NCBI GenBank assembly: GCA_024509875.1
Contig: JAMPIV010017772.1
Location: 124,001-188,000, forward strand
Length of the DNA: 64,000 nt
Direction of reading: 5' to 3'
Source of the DNA: Oreohelix idahoensis
Taxonomy: Eukaryota; Mollusca; Gastropoda; Stylommatophora; Oreohelicidae
A model generated the notes under the pieces. That model had not been told where the DNA came from and searched no databases. It saw nothing but the letters and a program-made list of their open reading frames with translations. The translations under genes and the position numbers were made by a program. Positions 34,529-48,900 of this stretch are shown one piece after another; the stretch's first letter is position 1, and the number at the start of each line of letters is the position of its first letter.

Positions 34529-36295
34529 TATGTTTTAATATACAAAATCCTCCATGTAATGATCAAGATATTGACATAATACTAGATGTTCATGAACGGA
34601 CTGACGAACAGACCCTCATGTTTGAAAAAGAGGCATGAGAGGGGAAAGTGAAATTTGATTGGTTAGTAATAGGAGGATAGGAGAGATATTATTGGGTGGT
34701 CCAAACTAAGTATATTTGTAGAGTGATATCCAAGACAGAATTACTAACAGACTGTGAAACACGCAGTTTGTTTGGAGTTTGGTTTTTTTTAATTTCAATT
34801 CGAAACAGGGGGACGCTGGATTTCATTGGCCAGCCTCTTTTATAATATCCCAAGCTTCCAAGGCTTGTCGCCATTTGTATAGAATCATTTCCAGACTCAG
34901 GACGTTGAGAATAGAAGTGTGACTTTTGTTGTTAAAACTAAAACTAATAAAATAAAAAATAGTCACAGTCTAGCCAGCGGCAGAACTGAATGTGTGCCAG
35001 TCATCGTACCTGTGTTTATTTCATTGAATTGTGGTAAGGGGAATTGAATTATTATGTATTATTTGAAAAGGCAAAAGTTTGATACTGCCAATTGGGAAAG
35101 TGTATGACATGCCTAAAGAGACAGTTTGGGTATTCTCATTTGATTTATGTTTGAATATTGCATTGTTGTAATTGACAATTATTGTAAGACCAAGATAGAA
35201 TAGCAAGCCTCAGTGTTCGAGGAACACTTATTTACATACCTAGAGCATTTATATATATAGAGAAATAGAAGAAAAATCATATAGAAGGAGATGTACATAC
35301 TCCTATTAAATTGTGTTGAAGAGAACTATGGAAAAATGACATATGCCATATGGACCTGAGGTGTGGTCATAGTAGGATGTGAGTTCATATAATTTAGGGG
35401 CTGGTGCACTTTGTTTGCACACGAGGCTGACCCCAAAATCATACCATGTAGAGAGTAAGTGAAATATACACCAGATATGAAAAGGCCAGGGTGTCTTTTA
35501 TGTTGCAGGGTTTTATTTCCTGTTACCAGCTGGTGACAGGAAACCTGAAGTACTATAAGAAGACAGTAACGTCTCCAGTACAGCGTATTCTGTATATTAT
35601 TATCAAGGGAATCTCTGAGAGCAGCAGTTCTTTGCAGAGACATACCATCGAGTTGAATCTTCACGTGGGAAATTAAAGGTGATGTGCCACAGTCTGGGCA
35701 CTCTGACAATTTATTGGGAGTAAAATTGATTCCCTACAAATAAACTATAACTCTCAGGGGGATGATGACAACCACAGCTCCTCCAATAACTGACTCACAT
35801 CAATACTTAGTGAATAATAGTCTGTGAAAACACTTGAAGGAACATTTTAAGATTCATATTATTATTGTTGGACCCAGAGTCCTTGTTTTTAGTTCACTAT
35901 TAGTGTAATATATATTTTCTTCAGTTTTAAAGACCTGTCCAAAGAAGGAGAAGGACAGGCACAATAAAATTGTACAAAAAATATTCTAAATTCAAACTTA
36001 AACCACAGACTTATTAAGTTCCTTATAGTGAGTTATAGTGTGTTGTTTTGATGTACCATCATTTCATTGCACACCCTAGACACATCAAACACCACACATT
36101 AGAAATAACATACAGCACCGTGTGAGATCTAGGGAGGTAGCGTTAGGTCCCTTGAGAACTCACCAACATCATCTATTAGACTCAAGGTCTTACATAGCTT
36201 GACCTCACACGGTTGACACATACATAACAACATTCATTATCTTTTACCATCATAACCTCTCCAGCAAAATTTAACTTTGCTACATGTATGTAAAT
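34529..36295. other. No gene recognised upstream of VPS36
   Basis: AT-rich, possibly in part the rest of the element A LTR. Open frames here (for example 35326-35709 minus) have no recognisable similarity. No exon found. Confidence 0.4.
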
Positions 36296-36450
36296 ATAAC
36301 GGTTAGGCTAACATGAGCAACGGAAATCGCCGTCGGATTAACGGTCACACCGTTTCTCCGTTTTCAGTCTGCCCACGGACAGTGCATCCACTAAGCAGAG
36401 AAGAAAAGTGCATTTCTAAGTGACGACCAAAAGGCAAAACTTACGTGGCG
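36296..36450 (+). promoter_or_regulatory. CpG-containing segment upstream of VPS36
   Basis: A short stretch denser in CG dinucleotides than its surroundings (GGAAATCGCCGTCGG, ACACCGTTTCTCCG, CCCACGGACAG), 450-600 bp ahead of the VPS36 start codon. No TATA box or initiator is obvious. Promoter role is a guess from position and composition. Confidence 0.25.
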
Positions 36451-36897
36451 TTGCACGAAGGAATGGCACAACTTTGTCAAGCATCTTTGACAATAGGCCT
36501 ATGTCTTTTGTATCCTTCTTCCCTATTTCGTACGTGACTGTCCTCTTTTAAGTCTGCTCTCGGAAATTGCAAAAGTGTGTTTTCGCAAACTGTATGAAGC
36601 AGAATAAAACTAATCCTTATTAAAGTTATATGCAGTATGTGTTTACTAATGGCTCCTATAATTACAAAAGCTGTTAAAAAAGAAATAATAGTTTATTTGT
36701 TTTCAAGATAATAAATGTTTGTATCTCCGAATGATTTTTTCCCCAAACATGTTACGCTTTCCGAACGCTCAAAGTAGGCCCTAATGTTCTCATTTTTAAT
36801 ATTTACTTCTCAGAAGTTCGTTCAAAGCCATTACCAAAGTTAGCTGAAATACAATGTGGATAAGAAACGAAACAAATGAATGAGATTGAACTAACAA

Positions 36898-36993
36898 ATG
36901 GATCGCTTTTCCTGGTGTGATGGTAGCTTATATCCAGATGAGAATCTGGTTGAACAGCAGACAGGAGTAGCAGTATATGATGGACAAGATAAG
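36898..36993 (+). CDS. VPS36: VPS36 exon 1 (start codon)
   Basis: 32 codons from ATG (context ACAAATGGAT) to AAG, followed by donor GTATCA. Encodes [10 protein letters not shown] through VYDGQDK, the first strands of the GLUE domain. An upstream in-frame ATG was not needed: the MDRF start matches the family. Confidence 0.93.
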
Positions 36994-39900
36994 GTATCAT
37001 GAGAACATATAAATTATGGTTTGCAAGACCTCAGTAGACTAGGCCCTACCTGTAATTTTTCTATGCATTTTTACCTTCATCTCTCAAGCCAACTTGAAAA
37101 TGGTCTGATTTTATACAGTTGAGTTAGCGAGCGTAACTCCGCATAAGCACCCGTTTGCCTCTGCGGTGCCTTTGATTGTTTACATTAATACTTTGCAGAT
37201 TTCTTGCAATTAACACTTAAAAACTCTGTTATGTTAGTGTTTCTTTTAGTAAAGTACACTCTCTGTAGTATATTTAACTGGCTGAAATGAAGAACAGTGG
37301 GCTGTGTGTTCGATATGGCCTCAAATAAGAATTCAGAGACAAAGTAATAAGGGTTAGGGCTAGGTTTTCACTCTGAAATTATATTAATCAAGTGCTAAAT
37401 TATAACTTCCTTTTAATTTCAAGACAAGGCATCTTGTAAAGACTGATAGCCATTCTGTAGAAGTTCAGATTAGTAGACACAGTCTGCCATGTTGCCAGAG
37501 TGGTTAGTGATATGTCTGCAATGTCGCAGCAGTTCATTACAAAATAGCCTCTATAAACAGTAACCATAACCAAAAGGTTGAAATGAAGATGAGTGGGCCA
37601 TCTCTTCAATCGGGCTGTATAAAATTATTCAGAGACGCTGTAAAAATGGTTAAGGGTTAAGGTTAGACTATTTGCACAAGTCTGGAAAACAGAGACAACC
37701 CCAATGGAGTGGAATAAAGGAATAATTATCAAAATGCCCAAGAAGGGGGACCTTGCAGACTGCAACAACTGGAGAGAAATTACTCTCATCTCAGTTCCCA
37801 GTAAAATACTAGGCAGGATAATTATCCACAGAATTTCAAAAGCAGTAGACCATAAACTGAGGAAAGAACAAGAGGATTCAGAAAGAACAGCAGAGGGGCA
37901 GATCATATATTCACCCTCAGGAACATTATAGAGCAGTCCTCAGAATGGCAGAGACAGCAATACATTAACTTTGTTGATTTTGAAAAGGCTTTTGACAGCA
38001 TACACAGGTACAGCCTATGGAAAATACTGAGGGCTTATGGAATTCCTAGCTGCATTGTTTCCATCATAAAAAGCCTCTTTGCTAACTTTTCATGTAGTGT
38101 TGGGCAGAGCAACCTAACTTTTGAGGTGAAGACAGGAGTACGACAGGGATGCCCCTTATCAACCACATTATTGTTGACAGTCATAGACTGGGTGATGTGC
38201 CAGACAACAGAGGGCAGTCCAAGAAGAATAAGATGGACAACGTTTTCTACACTGGAATATCTGGAATACGCAGATGACATTTCACTACTTGCACATTCAC
38301 ATCAAACCACCCAAGAAAAAATAGATAGACTTAATAAGTATAATAATCTAAAGAAGACAGGTGTCATGACATTCTAATGTGGGCAGTCCTGATCCCATAA
38401 CAGTAAAGAACCAGAAGCTAGAACAGACAAACACATTTACATACCTAGGATGCATAGTAACACCAGACGGCAGAACAAGCAAAGACATCAACAACAGAAT
38501 GAATAAAGCAAGAACAGCCTTTGCTCGTCTAAACAACATCTGGAAGTCCTGTCAGTACAGCACAAACACTAAATTAAGATAATATGAGAGCTGTGTACTT
38601 TCTGTGCTTCTCTATGGTGCGGAATGCTGGAGAGTAACAGAATGAAATGTCGAAATTGTCCACTTTCCACACAGTCTGCCTAAGGAAGATTAGGAATCCT
38701 AAACCTAATAAACCTAACCCTAAACCATAACCGTAATCCTAATGATGTCTGGGACTTATTTGTATGACATCAAAGAATATGACCCGCTGTTCTTCATTTC
38801 AACCTAACCAAAACCCAATGCCCGCCCTAAAAACCGAAAGGTTTTTAAAGAGTATAATTGTCAGTATTAGTCACTGATAGAACAGAAGAAGAATTATGTC
38901 TGACAAGACTATAGTCCCAGTGTCAGAGAAGACCACTGGTATCACAGGGTAGTCACGGCTGTGAAGGTCTCTACTTCAGATAGTATCAGATACAAGTTAG
39001 AGCCTAAGATGCCACCTTTGCTATGTAACTAACCTATGATAGTCAACAATTCAGTAAAACTCAAACTTCAACAATATAAAATTGATAAGTCAGATAATTA
39101 CAATTTCTGAATCATTTAATACAGAGTCCGCTGGGAGAACAACATTAGACAATCTTTGAAGGACCGAGGACTAGAATGGAACCAGGTCAGGAGGAAGACT
39201 GGTGGTTACTTTAGCAATTTGCTTTACACGATGAGGTTGCCAGCCTCATGCACAACCTCATATTAGTCACCTTGTGCGACATGTCTGAGGGAGCAATAGT
39301 CCTACTCTTTGTTGATCTAAACAGAGACCCCTGGGGACTACAAGAGGCACATCAGGTCCTTATTAGGTGAAAAAGCAATAGAAGTGAACAGGAAATCATG
39401 TGACCCTTCTGTTATTATGCTAGGTAATGTTTGCTAAAGGACTTTAAATTATGTCGTGACGTAAACATTTTAATCGGTAAGGTAACATACAGCTGTCTTT
39501 TAATTTTAGAATATGGTATTTTGTATCTTATTTTAAGTTTAATTAATGAACATAGCTCAGTATTTGATTATCCAAACAATCTAGTCTCTCAGCTTTGGTT
39601 GGTCCTAACTATATCAGATAATCAATGCTCTAATGTACAAGCAAAATTTAATGTTTTCATGGAGCACCTAATAAGACCTACAGGGGACCAGATTTTATGA
39701 AAGAAATTAAGAAATTTTTGGTAACAATTCCAGTGGAAAACATCTTTAGTGACAAAGGCCAAAGTGATTTTTAACACATAATAGTGAGACAATCTTGATC
39801 AGCCAGCAGTACAAATGTGCATAGATGTGAATGTCGGGAGTATGAAAATGAGATGACAGAGAAGAATATGAATTGATAAAGTGCCTCACACCAGGCATTA

Positions 39901-42900
39901 GAGGAAAAACAATGACCTCTTCTGTAACCTTTTATAGCACAAAAGTAGGGGAAAAAGGGGGGGAATCATGCCTTCTAATGTAGTTTACTCTCTGATCAAA
40001 CACACCTACTTTCACCCTTTATTTTCATCGCCACAATTGCCATTAAGTATTAAGGAAATTTGATAGTGTGTATCTTCTTCTTCTTCTTCGTACACTCTCA
40101 GACATCCACTTGAATGTTCTCAAAGAAAGCAGTAGTCAATTTGAGGCTATTTGAATCGCCGTAAAGCTTTTCCACGAAAGGAGCTGGCGTTGGCCATATG
40201 CACTTCTCTGTACCACATATAAGGGGCAACTTTAAAGCAGATGTTCGGCAGTCATTTTATCAGTGCCACAGTTACACTGATCGGTAGTTCTTATCTTTAG
40301 CTTGTTGAATAGATGGTATCTCAATCTGTTGTGGCCAGTGCGGAGTCTGAAGATTACCACTTGTTCTCTTCTGTAGAGCTGGTAGTAAGCATCATTCTGT
40401 GTGTGCCCTGGATGTTTTACATTCCATTTGTTTCTGTATCTGATTCTGATAAAACTCTTTGCTTCCTCAAAAGTTATGCTTGCATCAGGCTGAGGTAGAT
40501 GTGAACCTTCTTTAGCCATTCTGTCAGCCTCTTCATTACCGGTGATGTTACAATGAGATGGGATCCATTGGATCACAACACTTTTGAATGATTTAGGTCT
40601 AGAAAAGTATTTGATCAGTATTTCTGCTTATATCCATAACTTATCAAGCCATCTCTTCCTTGGCCATCCACTTTTGCTTTTTAGTCCTAATATCCTGAAC
40701 TAGGAGTTGAACATAACTGATTGGTCTTGTGCATTCAGCTTCCTGATCAAATGTGAAACACTTTTTTTTTTTTAATTTGAAAATTGTGATTTCTTTTAGT
40801 TTAATCACACAGTGAGTTATGTTTTGTAACTTACATTTTCTTTTTGTCTTTTTTATCCTTTTAGACTGCATTTAGCAATGGCATCCTCATGCTGACAACT
40901 CACCGGATACTCTGGCGGGATCAGAGGAACAGGGTAATTATTGAAAAGATGACATTTTTGAGCTTCATAATAATTATATTGTCTGAGTTTGGTTGTTCAG
41001 ACAATATCATTGAGAATAATTTATTCTTGTATTTCATGGAGTGGGAGAGAGGGGGTGATAGAAATTGAGATATAAAGCTCATTACAAAACTAGTTAGAAG
41101 TATTTGAAGAACTTTTATTATTTGTGTTATAAATTTCAAAGATGCAGCATGATGCTTGTATGGCTTGATGAATGTTTTAGGTGGTTGGTTGACATGTTGA
41201 CTTCACAACTAGGATTAATTATAATGTGTCAGATGTCATTGGAATGTCATCATCATTATCGTTTTCCTGTGCACTCACTCATGGAGCGTGGAGCTACCAC
41301 TTCAGCTGATGCCCATGTTGGAAGTCTGCTTCAAGCAAAACAAACCTTATATTAGTCCCCTTGTATGACAGGCCTGAGGGTGCAGTGGTCATATTCTTTC
41401 TTTGTCTCGTCAGAGACTCCCCCCCCCCTCCCCATCCCGTGGGCTGCACAGATTGAAACGAAGCTATACTATAATTCAGTCTTCCATTGTTGCATTCATT
41501 ACAGTTCCTTGAGTTTAAAAATGTTGTGTCAGAATAGTGTGCACGTAACAAATAAGAGAGCAGTATTAGTAGGTTTGGCACCTTTTATCTTTTCTCATGA
41601 CAGAATTGTGTGATCAGTCTTCCTTTGGCAGACATTTCCAATCTTGAAGAGCAGCCTTCGGGTTTTACCAAAAGGTATTTTGTTTTGTCCTAACAGAGAA
41701 TGGAGAATATCTTTTTTTTTAAACTTTCTAAACCCTTTTTTATATTGTTTATACAGGCCCTGAAATTTTTTTTTTTTTTTTTGGCAGTCTGTTTATAAAA
41801 GAAAATTTCCTAGAACATTTTTTCAGAAAAATTGCTAATGCAGGCCGCAAGGACACTAACAGAAAGAACCAGTGGAACTAGGTGAGGATAAGACTTTAGA
41901 GGTGGATAGGACACACACTGATAAAGTCATTAACTAGCATCACAAGACAGTTCTTGTTATGGAACCCCGGTGTAGATAGCAGAAATAAGGGGGAAAAAAA
42001 AAGGATATGCAGCATTTGTAGAGAACTGGGTCAGAATTCTGATGAATGGAAGGATTGAAGAGATGATATTAAAGATGTGTGCTTCTCAGGGAGCTTGAAA
42101 GTGAAGAAGAAGAAAATACGTGTATCTGGTTAAGCCTTGTGACTTACTTACTTAGTCGTTCCCCTTCTACCGTGAGGTGTAGAAGTTTGGAAGAGAGAGC
42201 GCCAGACTATCCTATCGGCTGTCTTCCTCCTGGCCTGGTTCCATTCTAGTCCTCGGTCCTTCAAAGATTGTCTAATGTTGTCCTCCCAGCGGACTCTGGG
42301 TCGTCCTCGGGGTCTGGATCCTTGGCTCTTTGTTTCCCATGCTTGTCGTGGTATCCGATCTTCTCCCATTCTGCAGACATGGCCAAACCATCTTAATTGG
42401 GACTGTTCTACTTGGGTCTGCAGGGGGTAGGATTTAAGGCCTTGACGTATCGTCTGGTTGCGTACCATGTCTCTTCTTGTTACTTCAACCACCTTCCTCA
42501 GATACCTCATTTATGAGGTTTGGATCTGGCTTTTATGGGTTGTAGTCATTGCCCATGACTCGCATCCATATGTCAAGACTGGGACATAGGTGGAGCGGTA
42601 TACAGCCATCTTCGTTTTCTTTCCAACCTCTCTCTTGCTGAGGAATCCTCGATTTATGGCGTGAAAAAGTCTCCCAGCTGCTGCTTTTCGAGTGGCCAAC
42701 TCTTCTTTGATGCCTCCCTTTCGGTCTATAATAGCTCCGAGGTATTTAAAGTGGTCGACCTGCTCCAGGACCTGTTCTCCCAGCTTAATCTGATGTCTTC
42801 TTTCTTCTCGTGATATCACCATGGATTTTGTTTTAGAGCTGCTTATGACCATCCCTCTCTTCTCCAGCTCTTCCTTCCAGACTTGCAGGTTGGATTGGAG

Positions 42901-45900
42901 ATGTGCCTCTGATTTAGCAATCAGGGCAACATCATCAGCAAATGCCAGCTCCAAAAAATAGACCTTTCTCATCTTCCAGTACCCCACTGAATACTTTCTT
43001 GTTCTGTCCTTACATGCCTTGATGACATCGTCCATAAGGAGTATGAAGCCTTGTGACTTGCCAGTTAATATATTCTTTTTTTTAATTGCAGTGCAAAAAT
43101 TATTGTTCACCTATCACCTGCAACTCCAGGGAGGCCACCAGGCCCAGTTACCCACAGCTCTCACAGCTATATTCGTCTTTCCTTTCGAGAGCTTGGACAG
43201 CAGCAGGTTTGTGAATTAAATGTTGTGTTTTGTGCCTTCTTACAATTTTTTTTAACACATTAAAAAAAATTATTATTTGTTTACAGGCTCTTCATCGTGC
43301 CTATTCATATGGATCATTTTCTATGTACTGCATCATGGTGAAGTTTTGCTATTTCTTCTTCTTTTCTGGATATATCCAGAAAAGCTAAACATTTGTCCAA
43401 ATATTGTGCATCACATGACTTTACTCATAATGTCTGAAACTTTCCATGTCTTGTGTGTATACTTTCTCTGTCTATCTAAAACATTCCTTTTTTCCTTTTG
43501 TTTTTCCCCCTCGCACATAAAAATTAGTATAAAGAACTTATTTCATAGCATTTTGACTTTCTGAAATAAGTTCTTTATATCTTTCAATATATGGGAAAAA
43601 ATACATTCGTACTCATCATCATGCAGGTTTGCACCTCAGGCTAACAATCACAATCATCATCCTTAATCTTATAATTGCCAGCAGGCGCTTAAGGCAAACA
43701 TTTACAGTCATCGTCACAGTCATAATCATTTAAATGCGTGTTAGCACTCAGACAAACATTCACATTCATCATCATCTTTTCATACGTGTTGAAGGATTTT
43801 TCAAGACTTGGGTGGATGGTTCCCTATGCCGTACTTGCACTCCTTGTAACCTTTTTCTGGGCTACAGTTGTTGCTCCTTACCTAATTCCTGACCTGGTGG
43901 ACAGGTTTATATCCTCTATATTTGGCCTCCTCATCATAACCTGCTTGGCTTGGTCGCAGTTGCGAGGATTACCTGACTCCCACTTAATTCATGCGATCAT
44001 TAAAGCATGCAAAATGAAGCTCATGGGATGACTCAAGATTGATGTCCATTATTCCTGTCTGTTCTTGATTTTCATTGTTTGCCCTGTCCTGCCATGATGC
44101 TCCTAATACTCTTTTCATAGCTTTGCTTTCAGATCCTCTGAGGATGCTTTCAGTTTTAAAAAAAAGAAATATATATATATATATCCATTTAAAAATTTGG
44201 CCCAAGAACCAAAATTTGCTTTTCATACTGTAACAACATACTGTTAACCAGGGCCCAAAAGGGGATTAAAGAATACTAACAGTATACCCTACCATGGATG
44301 TGGTAGATGGCATCAATAGAGGGTTGGGAATGGGGTCGGCTACCCTATCCTTTAAAAATCTGAACCATAGAAACTTCAGTCCAAAATGTAAACAGGTCAT
44401 CAAGCAAGTAACTCAATGTAGCCATCCAGATATGAAGGAAGCCACCTATAAGTGAGGTTCGTGATGCAGTATGGAGAAAGGGGTTTCACATGCAGACTCA
44501 CCCATTTTCACCTAAAAGGACCTCCAGTTTGGGCACCTATAATGTTAAAACACTAAACAAACAAGGAAGAATGGTGCAGGTCGCAGCAGAAATGAAAATC
44601 TTTAAAATTGACATCCTGGGACTGTATGAAGCAAATTGAAAGGAATAGGAAAGGAGACTGAACACAGGAGAAATAGTGCTGTCCTCAGGACATGAGGAAA
44701 AAAGTTGCACCTCATATTAAAGGTATGACACTAATACTGCCAAAGGAAGTGCAGATGGCACTTATAGAATGGAAAGCAATAGGACCAAGATGGAACTAAT
44801 TGAAGGCATGGCTCCACATAAGGCTAAAGGTAATTATGATGATGGTATTATAGGAAATTCCTTTATATTCTTATTAGCATTTTTATTTACAGAAATATCT
44901 GTTCTCTTCTACCTATTACAGTTTTTGCGGTCTTTAAAAGAGGAGTTGAAGAAGAAGAAATGGGAAGAGCAGGCTCAGCCCACACCATCAACATCTGCTG
45001 CTGCCTCAAACCCTTCTGGGCTTGTAAGTCTAAGAATACTCGTATTCATTTTTGTTTCCTTGGCATCAGAAGTACAGAGATGACTGTTTCAAGACATTTT
45101 TATTCATTTTAACTAGTATTGCAGCATCTGACTTTAAGTAGTGCTGCACTGCTTCAACAGTTGTGACCTTTTGTGAAGAAATGGTTTTTACTGTTCCGGA
45201 AATAATGTCGGTTACAGGATTCCCAGGTTATCATTTCTCCCAGCTATAACATAACCAGAGGCAGTTTCAAAGCCATGTAATTACCTGACATTTTCCAGTG
45301 TTTCACATTTCCACTACATATATTCAGATTGTTTACTCATGACTGCCAGTTCAAAAATTATTTATCTCTGCACTAGTACACCAAGCTTGTTGCAACTGGA
45401 GTGCATGAAACCACGGATACTTTCTAGTACTCAAAGCTTGTTGCAACTGGAGTGCATGAAACCATGGACACATCCTAGTACACTGTCACGAAGTGGATTT
45501 AGGACTAGAGGTTGCCTACCTAAATAGACTAGACCCTAGTGGAAAGAAAGACTAAGAAGATAGATTTCAGAAGAAAATAACAGTGACTGTGGGAGATGAG
45601 GCTATTGGCGTCAAGGGTCGAGAACCGAAATTGACTCTCCCTTGCCACTAAGTGACGTAATGTTTTGCGATAACCTCACTACCTCTAGCTACCAAGACTG
45701 GGATAAGGTTTAATACTTAACACCACAGACACCACTTACAGACAACATATAGGTTGAAGTAAGTGACTGATCCAGCCGGAAATTTACAATGGATTTTATT
45801 TACACCACACAAAAAAATTCATATAACATACTACAAAAATAGAATAAACATGCGTGTTCATACACCTGGAAAGAACATAACAATTAATTTCAAGTGATTA

Positions 45901-48900
45901 GGTAAGGTAACCCCACAGTCGCCCTCCCCTCAACCTGTAAGGAAGAAAGGTAAGTAATACAACAACATGTGAAGGAGGATCTCGAACACCAGATCCGTCT
46001 TTCTCCTAATCAACCTGATATCATGTAAACACACCCTAACTCCTACTGTCCGTCTGTCTGCAGACGTGTTTCTACCCAAATGACGTGCCTACACCGCTGC
46101 TCCACTATAGGCTAAATATTCTCTGACTATCACCAAGTCCACGACCAGAACCCTTCTATCACCTCCGACACAACTTACAGATGACTTGCTGAGTTCTAGT
46201 GTTATGTTCAGTGTCTGTCTGACACTCCTAGTTCCTACAGAAAAAGCGACTCCTCCACTACTCTCCTTCTCTCCCTCTATTGCAGCTCAGAGGTATTTTT
46301 ACCCTCTTTCCTCTGACTGCCGTTGTAGCTGCTAACTTGAATTGGCATTCTGGTTTCTCGACTTGGACTCTTCTGCACTACCAAATGACGATTCTGGAAA
46401 AATCACAGGCCCCGTTACCCATCTCTTGGGTCTGGGCCGTCGGTGTTATTATGACCGACCAATCACGACACCTCTAGGCCCTGCGCCTAGGTTCAGTGTG
46501 TGCTTTATCTGAGCGTGAATAGCTCCGAATTTTATTAAGAACCTCTTGTTCTTGCTGAAGAAGTCTGTGCTTCCAGCTCCTTGCTCTCTTGGGTACAAAA
46601 CGTTTGCACCAGTGAACCCCTTGTCACTACTCCACTTTCTTTCCTGGCTCTGCCGACTCTTCTTCTCCTGAGAAGACCGGCGAACTTCTAGCCGCTCAAG
46701 GACTACTGTAGCCCTAGCTGCCACGCCTGGAAAATATCTGCAGCACGAATTTCTCTCGAAAGAGCAGTCGGCTCTGTATATATACAGAAAGTTCTTTTCC
46801 AAGGCGTAGAAGTTCAAAAAAATCTCCCCCTTCTGCCAGGGAACCCCGCTTATTTATTACCCCAGACCACGCTACGCGTGAGTCATAGCTAGGCTTTGTT
46901 CTTAAGCGGGTCGATCTATGAACCAACCAACGTGCCAGGAATCGCCCACGGTCATTTCTAAATTTAGAACTTACGGTCAAGCGGAAAATTTCCGTTGCTG
47001 ACCTGTTTCCACGCGCTTAAAACTCCCCCTCTACCCCCATCTGATTTCACCCTTACTAAAAATTATAGCGCGCTCACTGAGAAGAACCAAAAATGCTCTG
47101 CCATTATGTTACACTGGAAAATCTTCCATGAACGAATTATCTCAATGAAACAGCGCGCTGGTGCCAGTCTAAAAGTTAAAACTACCATCTTTTCTAGAAA
47201 CCGTAATTCTTAATCTACACAGAAAATCCAAACTCGATTATTATACAAAGAGAAATAAAAAACGAATAAGATAAAAATCCCACCGTAATCTTTCCCTGAA
47301 AAACGTAAATAAATGCTAGGAACCGAAACTTGGGGCCTGTTGTAAATTCAATCACATTAACTTCTCACATTACCCCCCTCTTCAAGTTCGTGGTACACGA
47401 TCTAATTTAATGTGATCTTGTATTTCCAGACTGGCCCCTATACAAGTCTACAGATCTGACTGTCAGTCCTGAAGTCTCATGGTCACGACTGGTTATTTCC
47501 GCCTGGCGACTACAACTCCCATGGTTGTCCTGCGACTTTCTTCTTCTACGTTTCCTCCTTCTTCTTCTTCTACCAACTCCCATGCTCCGGTGGAAGAGTT
47601 GATCTTTCTTCGGACCTGTGCCATCCAATGGTGGGTCTGAACCTTCCTTGGCTATGTCCGTAAAAAAGCTGTCTTGGTCGGCTGCCCTGACCAACTGGCT
47701 TTGTGGCTGCCTGACGATGGCGACTACCTTGCTGCACCTCGGCGGGTTTGAGACCGCAGGTATATGGCGATGAAGGTGCGAACTATCTGGTGCTTCCAGC
47801 ATAAATTCTCCGATCGCTTCACTCCCCTCTGGTTTGCCTAGAGGTTGCGTAGAGATTGCTCCTTTCTCTACTCTCCCACCAGGGGTTCTCACTGGGTTGC
47901 GCCTGACCTCAGCGACATCCGTTTCCCCTACTAAGCAGAACGCATTTGGTGGTACGTTTTTGCTTCTTGCCTCTTTGCAAGAGCCGCTTTCTGTTAGCGA
48001 GCTAGCAGCGGGATGGGGCCCATCTCCGTTTATAGGCAAACGGTTTCTCAGATCACTGTCCTCCTCCGTCTGAGTAAAGTGCTGGTCGGATGGGGCTCCA
48101 GGGCTGGTTGGAAACATATGTTCGCTCGATTCGCTGTCTTCTGCCCTATGAAGATTGCGCTGGTCGTGTACATACGTTCTACCACTCTTGTCAGTATGTT
48201 CCTCGCTCTCAGGAGGTAATACCATCGGGGGCCTAATTCCCGACGACAACGAAGGTATTTCCAAAATCAAAGGCGTCGCCGCTGTTTGGCCCTTCGGCTT
48301 AACAGGGCTGTCAGAGGGATACGCCTCTGCAAAAACCATTCCACTAACCTTGGAGGTATTTAACCTCTCCATCTCAAGGCGTGGCTGGTTGAGCTCTCGT
48401 GGGGCTCCGTGAATCCGGGACATTCCCTTTTCACTTCTCTGGCCTGTAGTAGGCCCCCTTGCACCAGCAAGGATCGGGACTGGGGGGTTTCCCAAAACTA
48501 TATATGGGGCCCCCAAGATGAAGTCATAAGCTGGCTGTTCCATTACAGCAGCTTTGATTGTGCCACGCACAAACCTGCTCTCCACCTTAATATTGGCTAT
48601 CTGCAGACGCTGTGAGGTCCCTCCCCTCAAAACTCCACCAATATCAACCTTTTCCTTAGTCATTTGGCCTGGTTGTACCAAATGTCGGGCGACTATACTC
48701 GGGTAAGTAAGCCCGCTGTCAAATAAACAAGTGGTAGCAGTCCCATTCACTACTGCTGGTCCACTGTTAGAGAAACACTTCTCTGCTTTGAAAGGTTCCC
48801 AATTGTTCCCTTTTTTCACTCTCACCGCCCTTAAACACGCTGTATGGTGAGTGGGTGGTTTGTTTACACACCGAGAAGTCCAGTGAGAGGTGGTACGGCA

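Noticed and set aside
43738..44031. 97-codon hydrophobic frame as a membrane protein exon
   Set aside because: Lies in VPS36 intron 4, no family resemblance, no convincing splice sites; the next VPS36 exon joins without it.
46280..47213. Small ORFs repeated at 46280-47213 and 51332-52266
   Set aside because: They are present twice only because they lie in the two LTRs of element C; no domain seen.
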